60,000 bases of DNA from Tubulanus polymorphus (taxonomy: Eukaryota; Nemertea; Palaeonemertea; Tubulaniformes; Tubulanidae), in contig NC_134028.1 of assembly GCF_964204645.1 (NCBI RefSeq), forward strand, positions 16,049,263 to 16,109,262. The letters run 5' to 3'. Below the pieces are notes generated by a model. The model was not told the origin of the DNA and ran no database searches. It saw only the letters and a program-made list of their open reading frames with translations. Both the position numbers and the translations under genes were made by a program. Of the stretch, positions 1-8,255 are shown one piece after another; the first letter of the stretch is position 1; each line of letters opens with the position of its first letter.

Positions 1-450
1 GGGAGTTTATCCAACATATAGTCCAGCAGACTTGTATAGTATTTGACTATGTTGGCATAGAACTCCGTGATGCTTGTGTCCTTCAAATAGTTTTTGTCTT
101 TATCTTTGATAAATGACTGTGCTTCATCACCTATCATGATCAAATGATTTGGCTTTCTGTTGTAATTCAACTTATACTGAACCTTATCAAAAGTAAATCC
201 TACCAGTGCAGACGGTTTTAAAAATCATTGGGACTGCAAATTTAGTAGTATGTCATCAAAGACATGTACTGCGTAATTAAGAAAAAGGCAATACAACTTA
301 TAAGTAGGCGACCTGAAGAATTCACAGAGTGATTGGCTCTTTGCTTTGGCATAAGCTTGGTTAGGTCTATTATCAGCAGCTTTTGGGGCTTTTTCTTTGT
401 TGAAAAACTTTTTCAAAGGTTCCCAATTGTAAATCAACCTTTCAATGCAC
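1..450 (-). pseudogene. hAT-like gene exon 4, premature stop, runs off the window
   Basis: Acceptor ACTTTTCAG precedes base 450, giving RCIERLIYNW after joining exon 3. The frame is open to 228, broken by TGA at 225-227, and open again from 224 to base 1 (for example MIGDEAQSFIKD and LLDYMLDKLP). The single stop inside an otherwise preserved frame indicates recent decay. The remainder of the transposase is outside the window. Confidence 0.6.
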
Positions 451-574
451 CTGAAAAGTATATGTAACACATAACGATTATCTTTAAATATTGAATTACA
501 ACTTTTTACCTGCAAATAGATAAATCTTAATTTACCATTTAAACTAACAGTTATATATATAGTTATATAATCAC

Positions 575-944
575 CTTCCAATGCTTAGCCACCTTGTTTG
601 GCCATGTTCAAGAACAGGTTTTGGTGCAAGTCCACATTCCGTAGTAAGAGATGCAAGTTCCAACTGCCTTTTATCACTCTTTTTCAAATAATTAAAGACA
701 TCAACTAATATATCATCAATACCAGGTAGGTGTGCACTAGCAGCTTTCCGTGCTACAATGTGGACCAAATGCAACACACAGCCTGACAGGTAAATATCAG
801 GATTTTTCTTCTTGGCAAAAGCAATCACACCATTCTTATCGCCCACATTCACATTCGTATTGTCTAATCCCAATGCAAGACAGTTTTCCCACTTAATGTT
901 GTTTCTTCTGAGCTCACTGTCTAAAAGTTTAAAAATATTTTCAC
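575..944 (-). pseudogene. hAT-like gene exon 3, transposase core
   Basis: This exon is fully open between acceptor TTTCAG and a GTGATT donor. It encodes GENIFKLL, then NCLALGLDNTNVN, SGCVLHLVHIVARKAA and HGQTRWLSIG, which I read as the RNase-H-fold core of hAT transposase-like proteins. The Asp in LGLDNTN lies where a catalytic Asp is expected. Phases match exons 2 and 4. Confidence 0.6.
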
Positions 945-1053
945 CTGAAATTAAACCGAAAGTAAGTATATAGTTAGGTTAGTTTAACATCTATTTCATG
1001 AAGATGAATCAATGTATTTCCCTATTAAAAACAAATTCAGAAACAAAACTTAC

Positions 1054-1285
1054 CAGTTGATCTGCCATCAATAGTTGGTACAGACAGGAGCTCCGAATCC
1101 ACATTCTTCGTAATACCATTAAACAGCCTAACAACAATGGGATACTGCTTTCCATGGTTGTCATCATTGCTACCATCAGTTGAATGTGTAAATGGTTGTG
1201 TTCTTAGTCGTCTGATAATTGACTGCTGAACTGCTATTGCTGATTTTTTCATGATGACTGTTTTTACTACGTCCACAGCTGTAAC
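1054..1285 (-). pseudogene. hAT-like gene exon 2 with frameshift
   Basis: An acceptor TTTCAG precedes base 1285 and a GTAAGT donor follows base 1054. The first codons (YSCGRSK) are in the frame set by exon 1. The conserved continuation (KKSAIAVQQS, then STDGSNDD and SELLSVPTIDGRST) is in a frame one base away, so a 1-nt gain or loss occurred in the short A-run at about 1256-1262. The end phase fits exon 3. Confidence 0.6.
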
Positions 1286-2197
1286 CTGAAATGGGTAATC
1301 TTATAATTGAAATAACAAATAAATTCGAAAGTGGAATAAAGATTGAGTGGAAGACCAGTGTAAAATAGAATGTCAACTCCCACACCCTCCTAGTGTGACA
1401 TAAGGCCAAAACAAAATATAAGAACCTTCACCAACAAGTAAAAAACATACATATTAATTCAAGAACTTTTTGATGTGTTACTTGGTAATTATAAATCATC
1501 ATAACCCTTGTTTCCCTCTCATCAGTATCAAAATTTTGAAGCTGAATAAATGTGTAAAACTATGATGTATTATACCTAGGTCTCCAAATGTTTACAAAAA
1601 AATATCTTAGTTATCAATAGGACTATTTATTGCCTGTTGAATCAGAGACTCCGACACTGTAAAAAATATAAGCCTTATTGCAATTCAACAGAGACTAGAC
1701 AACAGACATGTCCAATGATTTATGGTAGCATTTGGAGTGAAATTTTGCAACAGGTTCAATTCATGTTCGATAGATGGCGCTAGTAGTAGCTCAACTGTCA
1801 AATACATTCATGTTAGCTCACATGGCAGTCACATTCCGATAACAATCCCTAAATTTCAAGATATAAAGATTGCAATCCAAACTTCTAAAGGCAATCTTCA
1901 TGTTAAATATCGATTTTGAAAAAGTTTTATCGATGACTTTTATATGTTTTGCGCATTTTCCGGATGTTAGAACATGAACAATGAAAAACACTTACTCCAA
2001 AATTTTTGATGACGAAGTCACTAAAATAAAATGACTCGGCGGTAATTTATTTGAATCGAGCGGGAGACCGTAACCACACATATATTTTGTTTTGGCCTAA
2101 TATTACGTACAATCCTTTTAATTTATTATCATGTTGTTTATCGTAGAATAGTAAGTATGCCTACCATACCAAAACAGCTCGTTTTTCTGGCACTTAC

Positions 2198-2636
2198 CTT
2201 GTGCAATCTTTGAATCAAGGAAAATCTCTTTGAAGTGCTTGGTTAATCGTGTTGCAGTATTCAACGGCAAGTTCAACTCGGCGATTAGCTCAGATGTTTT
2301 TGCTTCAGCTTTAGTAATATTTCGTTTTAAAGCAATTTCAGATGTTTCTTTCGTTTTAGTTAACAATGTTTGGATTGAAGGTGTTTTTGACAGTGCTTTA
2401 GTCAAATCCTTGTGTCCTTGTGTTTCTATGTGCCTACGACAATCCGACTGCCCGCCATGAGAGCACGATATATTAATATTGTACGTCGAACAGTATGCGA
2501 AACATTCTCCCTTTACAGACGGTTTTAAACAAGGCCACTTTCCAGAATAGAAGTCGATGAACCGTTGATTCGATTTCTTTGTAGCGGGTGATGAATCGAC
2601 GTCATTATCATCACCCGCGCTGGCACGCTTAGGCAT
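2198..2636 (-). pseudogene. hAT-like gene exon 1, BED-like zinc finger
   Basis: The exon opens at ATG 2636-2634 (MPKRAS) and ends at a GTAAGT donor (2192-2197) after the codons for DSKIAQ plus one base. It encodes a basic, Ser/Asp-rich N-terminus and then a finger of the form C-x3-C ... H-x5-H (CFAYC and RRHIETQGH), preceding a predicted helical stretch (LPLNTATRLTKHF). The finger is presumably the DNA-binding domain. The frame also stays open upstream to 2744, but without an ATG better than the one chosen. Confidence 0.65.
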
Positions 2637-3401
2637 TTTTATTCCCGCCCACACTGCGAACAGAACAATGGCTGCAGCGCGAAGGACTGTGGGTGAACTT
2701 AGTCTCGGCATAGAACTCAAGGTTTGCGTTCGAATCCCACTCAAAATTTTTATCGCGTGACATAAAAATTAACTACGGCGATATCGTAGGGGTAGGCAGG
2801 TCTGGTAAATTGCATATAATTCAATATTCAACTCTCCCTGGTGGCGAGAAAAAAAACCTGCGTAACCCCAATTCCACATGAAAAGATGAAAACTATGACA
2901 GTGATACTATTCATCAAATGTCAAGACTATAAGTCAAATCCTTTTGATATTTTTCTGAAAAAACCTTTTTCTATCTACAAATGAGGACTGATGACACTAA
3001 GATGGCTGCCGATTGTGTCATACTTGACTGATCAAAGAATCTGTTTGATATGTATAAAAGCCCTTCTCACAGTAAGGATCGTGAATTTCAATGAAAAATA
3101 GCAATCCATTCAGAAGCTACAGGTCTCAGAATTCAGGGCATAAATAACTTTTTTGGGGCACAAAAAGGTCACTAGACGACCAGCTTGCGTCAACCCAATT
3201 TCGCTTATGTTTTTATCCACCTATGCTGCACAGGCATATGTGAAAGATCAAGACAATTGATCAAAGCGTTTTCAAAATTTCCCTAGAAAACTTCAAAAAT
3301 GTGTAAAAAGTGCTTATTCTGACAAACAACAATGACCGCTGGTCGGTTGATTCTAATCGGGCCAGTTTTTGGGCTGAAGATGTATCTGGGGTAGATACAT
3401 G

Positions 3402-4244
3402 TACAGTCAAACCCGCTTTATTCGGATCACTTGGGACCGCTAAAATTCGTCCGAGTTATGTGAAATCCGAATTAAATAGATAGCCTTTTGTGTAGCAATT
3501 TACCATGCCTCTACCATTGAAAATGACAACAATGAGTGTTGCACTTTAAATCGAAACAAAATATCAATTTTTATTGTATGTATTATTACATTGTATCATG
3601 AATAAACTATACGCCATCGCAATATAAACAGTCTCAGTCTTTTTTCACAAAGAAGGCAGAAATCAATGTCTGCTTGGCGCGTTTCGGGACGTCCCGTCGA
3701 AGAAAGTTCTCATATTTCCGAGAGAAAACCAATACTCCATCAACGAATTTCTCGTCGGTAGACTTGGCCAGTGCAAATCTGTTTAGAACATCCAAAGCCC
3801 CATGAACGTCGGTGACTGTCGGGTTGGGCTTTAATATTACAGCACACTGTAAGGCCTACTATCGCAACAATCGATACCATTAGCCTATTCTAATAGACTG
3901 TTGCCCGATCGTATACTGTATATTGCAACGCAGCGACGCGTAATGGAGCATATCACTATGACTATCGAGCGTGGATTGCATCATGTCGCGTCGCATTGCA
4001 CTGTCGCTTTGCTCTGTTATATATCAAAATTTATCATTCGAATAAAGTGGTGAGATTTCAAAGGATATGGACAAATGGGACTTGAAAATTCATCCGGAAT
4101 AGCCGAAAATCCGAATAATACGAACCGAATTAAGTGAAATTTTTGTAAGGTATTATAATAAGAAACTGAAGGGACTTTTAAAAATCATCCGAGATACGTC
4201 AAAATCAGAGTAAAACCGATCCGAATAAAGCGGGCTTGACTGTA
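3402..4244. mobile_element. pogo/Tigger-type deletion derivative with TA target duplication
   Basis: The two ends are inverted repeats: TACAGTCAAACCCGCTTTA at 3402 and its near complement GCGGGCTTGACTGTA ending at 4244. Both are bounded by TA, the target duplication of Tc1/mariner/pogo elements. The interior keeps 66 codons of a Tigger-type transposase C-terminus on the minus strand (3634-3831). At 843 bp it is too short to encode a full transposase. Comparing the flanks with related repeats (ACATGTGTAACCCAAATATC near 20.8 and 40.5 kb) gives the empty site. Confidence 0.75.
3634..3831 (-). pseudogene. Tigger/pogo transposase C-terminal remnant
   Basis: Sixty-five open codons end in TGA (3634-3636). 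The frame reads TVTDVHGALDVLNRF, a linker, then VFSRKYENFL and finally KQTLISAFF before the stop. In Tigger/jerky-type transposases the C-terminus has the same layout: an ALxxLxxF helix, a helix with a central Glu, and a KQTTLxxFF end. The catalytic DDE core and DNA-binding domain are missing. It lies inside the inverted-repeat element at 3402-4244, which explains its origin. Confidence 0.65.
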
Positions 4245-4379
4245 TAAACCAAATATCAAGACTATCCATAGAAGCGTCTTCAAAACTTCTCAAAATAACT
4301 GGATTCCGTCTACGGATGGACGAATGACAAAGCAGCGATAACCGGTATTTGACCAACCTCACCATGCTAATCACAATGT

Positions 4380-6240
4380 AAGGGATTTACATTTGAAAGA
4401 CTTTAGATGGATCACGCAGCTAGGTATGTTTTTCAAGTATCTAGCAATATAGTGAATAGATCTATAACCACACAGCAGCAGTCTGAGTGACAAGTGTGTG
4501 AAGCACATACATACCATACATCGGCAAACTATTTCTAACCAGACCGGCAGGGTAACAAAATATTTCCAGCCAACCAAAATCACAAAATATAAGCACTAAT
4601 AATCACAAAATATAAGCACTAATAATCACATTGAATGGATTTTATAAAAAATAAGCACAAAAAAAAGCTCTTACAATTTATTTTACAAAATAAGTACTTG
4701 TAGGACCCACAACGAAACCCTGTTTCATGAAGATTTTTTGGCCCAGAACTGGGAAAAGTAATAATAATAATGATAATCCAAAGAATTACAAGAGAGTCAT
4801 CTGACATTCATCGGCAAAATTATACTTATTAAGCTAGATGTAAATGGACAAAACCTAATAACATCATAAGGGAGAAACTAACAAAAAGACCATAAGGTCA
4901 TATGGACGGAGACAGATGCTTAAAATTGGCTAATCATGTAATAGTTGGTAGTGGATTCAGGGGATTTTTTGTCAGTGATAAGATTTTAGTTTCTCGTTTA
5001 ATTTTTTTTTTCACTGCGCACGCTACGAACATGATTTTTTGTTTCGTCACTCAGCTAGTCGGTCAATGTTATACACACAATCCAAGGTAGTAGTAGTCTC
5101 AATAGCCATGCAACTAACCACGTAGGTTGATTTTACCTACCTTGCATAATTGTCAATGATATTTTTAGTAGTGACAATAAAAATATTCCTCCCAACAACC
5201 AAATCAACTAAAGATTTCACAGAAATTGATCTTGAAATACAATCTTAAACCTTAAAAGAAAACCCGGAAGTAAAACAGTAGACGATACTGCAGGTTCACG
5301 TGAACACCTGCGGATTTCTGCGGCTAAGCCAATCATAGAGAAGTCTTTGCTTTGAGATTGGCTTTTGAAAACTGGTGATATTTCTCTGATTTTTCTGCGA
5401 AAACCCTCATGTAAATCCCTTTATCAAAATTCAACTTGCTAGGTCTTGGAGAATGGATAATGCTTTAATGAATGATTTGTCTGAATATATGCTCAGTTGC
5501 AATGTAAAGGGCCTTAGCTCTGGAATCCATGTCATTAAAATTCCCTCCATTTGTATAGTAATAGCCTACGGCTAGATTACCGCTTCAAATGGCACAGTTT
5601 GCATAGATAATATGATGCAGGCATTACTGGTTATTTTTTGAAGAAAATCCCACACTCACACTGTCAAGAGGAAATCTGGGCTTGTGCAGTAGAGCCAATA
5701 ATATATCAGTGTGCGAGCACCTGCGAGAATAGTGATTGTGACAACGCTTCATTGCTTAGTAAAAACTTGAGCATCTCAAAACTTTCATAATTCAGGCAAA
5801 TGATGCGTTACAGGAATCAGTTCTATCAAAAATACATAAAGAGGAAAAATGTACAACTTATTTCGTGAAAAACTGGGGGATTTAAAAAGGCTATAATTTC
5901 ATCGTCTGAATAGCTACATTCGAAATATCGGTATCGGTTGAAGCAGAAGATTCAGGACTAAGCGATGATGTTTGTTTTGTATGAATTGAAACAGTAAGTT
6001 TCGTATAACACTTAAATGAAAAAGTGTTCTTTTAGACTTTTTACAAGTAAGATTCACTAGCATTTCACCGGGTACTCAATTCCATGCAGCGCTGCTGGAT
6101 GTCAGCACTACAGTTTTGTTCCAAATACGGCATCTTCTTGGCAAAACTCTGGAGTAGCCCGCTGGCTAATTATGATTCAAGTAAAAGCCAGATGTAATAG
6201 GCTCCATGTACTATAGTCTAGTACCTGTGCCTGGCAACTC
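4380..6240. other. No gene recognised
   Basis: AT-rich sequence with short frames only. A 12-bp palindrome GTTCACGTGAAC lies near 5293 inside a larger imperfect palindrome (CAGGTTCACGTGAACACCTG). I see no splice-supported exon and no transposase or polymerase motif. Confidence 0.4.
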
Positions 6241-6257
6241 TATATTCATTTACAACA

Positions 6258-6686
6258 ATGACAAGAAAACTGAATCAGGATTTTCTGAGTACGATTTCAA
6301 TTGAAGATATTTTAAACGGTGTACAGAATCAATTAGCATCTGATGGTCATATTCTTTTTTTTGAAACAAGGAAAAGACTATGTGATAAATTTCTACTTGA
6401 AAAAACTCTTGTAAAATTCTTGATATCGCATTTAGTGCTAGCATTCAAAAACATTAACGCAGATTCTCAATGGCTCAAGGACCCTTACATCCATTTCTTG
6501 CTTAATTGGAAGTTATTGCTATCGGATTACATCGGAAAACCATTGACTGACAAATATGTTAGTCAAACTGAAATTAGAAAATTTGTGTTGGGTTCAGACG
6601 AAACAACGGATATGGATATTGCTGCTCTTATCCACACCATCGCTCGATACGACAAATATTCGCATAGTAAACGAACAGGAGTTTAA
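6258..6686 (+). CDS. Hypothetical 142-residue open frame
   Basis: An ATG-started frame of 142 codons, helix-rich and lysine/leucine-rich (KLNQDFLSTISIED at the N-terminus, LGSDETTDMDIAALIHTIAR near the C-terminus). I recognise no domain. It stands just left of the MITE at 6776-7371. It has more ordinary amino-acid composition than the other random frames here, so it may be an exon or a remnant of an unidentified element. No promoter, splice partner or poly(A) signal was identified. Confidence 0.25.
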   Translation: MTRKLNQDFLSTISIEDILNGVQNQLASDGHILFFETRKRLCDKFLLEKTLVKFLISHLVLAFKNINADSQWLKDPYIHFLLNWKLLLSDYIGKPLTDKYVSQTEIRKFVLGSDETTDMDIAALIHTIARYDKYSHSKRTGV

Positions 6687-6775
6687 AAAACACAAGAAAG
6701 CTCTGATGAAGGTAAAAACAAATTCTGGTGTCACACTTGATGAATCAATCACGTAATGGATTTCCATAATCGAAA

Positions 6776-7371
6776 TACCGTAAAAACCGGCGTATAAGTC
6801 TACGCGGCGTATAAGTCGAGGTCGATTTTTAGACCTACATTTCATGATTTTAACATATATCCGGCTTATAAGTCGAGTCCCTTCTCTTAGAAGAATAATT
6901 ACTTGTATCATTATATTGAATAGTTTGTTTTGATAACGATGTGCGCCTTCACGCACCCCGCCGCGTGTCAGCCTGATTGCTGCTGTGTGTTAATCAATAG
7001 ACTATTACACACACACTCAGGTATAATACACTACCATACAGTGATAGAGTAGTGTGAGTCACACGCTATATATAGCCTAATGTATTAAGCGCTGCTATGA
7101 GCGCGCATATATGAATACATCGTTTTAAATGAAGCTGTGTCAAAATTAAAGAAGTTTTTTTCATTAAATAACTTTATTTATCATGAATAATTATTCAAAC
7201 TGTTATAGCAGTGAGAAGATGAACACTGTCTTTTTTGTCTGGTAGAATCAATATTTCTTGTGACCTGAAAATACTTAGTAGAAAACTGTACTCGGCGTAT
7301 AAGTCGAGGTCAATAATTTAGTGGTAAAATCAAGGGTTAAAAACTCGACTTATACGCCGGTTTTTACGGTA
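6776..7371. mobile_element. MITE with 25-bp perfect terminal inverted repeats (TA-bounded)
   Basis: The left end (6776-6800) begins TACCGTAAAAACCGGCGTAT and the right end (7347-7371) is its exact reverse complement over 25 bp. The termini are TA, consistent with Tc1/mariner-like mobilisation. Internally the CGGCGTATAAGTCGAG motif recurs close to each end (about 6805, 6863 and 7292). No coding capacity is visible in the 596 bp. Confidence 0.75.
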
Positions 7372-7724
7372 TTCCAATTTCTTTTAGATTGCCACTAATG
7401 CAGTTTTACCGAACAAAGAAATGGAATCTGTTTTCATAAACTTGACAACTACCAGGCTTGGAATGGCATTAGCCATATATACATACACACACAGGAAATA
7501 AAGCGATTCAAATTTACAGGGGCGGATCCAGGGGCATGTTGTGACCATGTGACCAATAAAAAGGGCATTATTCTTAATTTAGGGCGGATAGGCATATCAG
7601 CAAAATTTTTAATATTTTACTATTATTTTAGAGCTTTCTGAGGCATTTAGTCAAGAAACATAAGTTACATATTTAGGAAAAATTACAATTTTTGGAACTA
7701 AAATTTGTATTTCCGAGTAGTACT

Positions 7725-7846
7725 TACCCTTTCCTATGGTTTTTGCCAATATTTTCTAAATTTGGATTTATCGCCAATGGTTTTTCTATACGACCCGGCC
7801 CTGCGGTATTGCATTTAGCCACCGGCGAAATCCGCCATCTTTTTTC
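7725..7846. repeat. DIRS left inverted terminal repeat
   Basis: These 122 bases, beginning TACCCTTTCCTATGG and ending GCCATCTTTTTTC, are the reverse complement of 13700-13821 with at most a few differences. The outer 40 or so bases (7682-7724) are unique to this end and are copied in inverted form at 7920-7965. Confidence 0.85.
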
Positions 7847-7902
7847 GTCATAGCAGACCAAAAAAAAAAAACAATGCGGGGCAGGTGGGCGGGATTCCCA
7901 CC

Positions 7903-8003
7903 ATAGGAAAGGGTAAGTACTACTCGGAAATACAAATTTTAGTTCCAAAAATTGTAATATTTCCATCGAGTACTGTACCCTTTCCTATGGTTTTTGCTAG
8001 ACT
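7903..8003. repeat. DIRS internal complementary region
   Basis: 7903-7965 is the reverse complement of the left outer end (about 7682-7740). The next 40 bases are the reverse complement of the right outer end (about 13801-13840). The two halves meet at AATAT, so the region equals the head-to-tail junction of the ends. This is the template that DIRS models use to complete and circularise the cDNA. Confidence 0.8.
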
Positions 8004-8255
8004 AGCCTAGCACAAGGATGGTGGGAAAGGTAGATAGAAAAACCACCGCTCGAACGCAAGGTAAGAGGGAAAAAGAGAGCACTTACCCAAGCACGGAAGG
8101 AGCACTGTAGCACAGGGAAGACCGGTTGGCCACAGTGAGTCCGTCCAGCTCAGGAGCCCCCCCCAGAATTTTGCGAAATTAATACTTGCAGATATGAGCC
8201 CAAACTATGTACAAGGATACACCCCCTGTGATCCTGATAATGCTACATAAATATT

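Larger units (their letters stand above)
1..2636 (-). pseudogene. hAT-like transposase-derived gene, four exons, decayed, C-terminus cut by window edge
   Basis: Four minus-strand exons join with matching phases: 2636-2198, 1285-1054, 944-575 and 450-1. Donors are GTAAGT, GTAAGT and GTGATT. The first exon starts at an ATG (2636-2634) and carries a BED-like zinc finger. Later exons carry motifs I associate with hAT transposase-like proteins (YSCGRSK, STDGSND, CVLHLVHI, TRWLS). Two lesions are visible: a one-base frameshift in an A-run just after YSCGRSK (about 1256-1262), and an in-frame TGA at 225-227, after which the frame stays open to base 1. Such proteins bind transposon ends and cut DNA in the nucleus; this copy looks inactive. 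A domesticated gene with sequencing errors is the main alternative. No flanking TIRs were identified. Confidence 0.7.
2806..4350. repeat. Interspersed repeat copy interrupted by a pogo-like element
   Basis: The stretch carries phrases repeated across the window: a CCCTGGTGGC block followed by a description-like series (AAGATGGCTGCC, a TTTTTGGGCTGAAGATGT block, and ACTGGATTCCGTCTACGGA). Related copies lie near 20.5-20.9, 39.6-40.6, 43.0-43.4, 44.9-45.5 and 46.2-46.5 kb. Some copies end in a short AGCCC...GGGCT hairpin. It is non-coding; I infer a non-autonomous element, possibly of the helentron/HINE or 'pearl' type. This copy is split by the element at 3402-4244. Confidence 0.55.

Noticed and set aside
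2640-2750. Box-B-like GCGTTCGAATCCCACTC near 2726 as a tRNA gene
   Set aside because: No convincing box A, acceptor stem or anticodon arm; at most a SINE relic.
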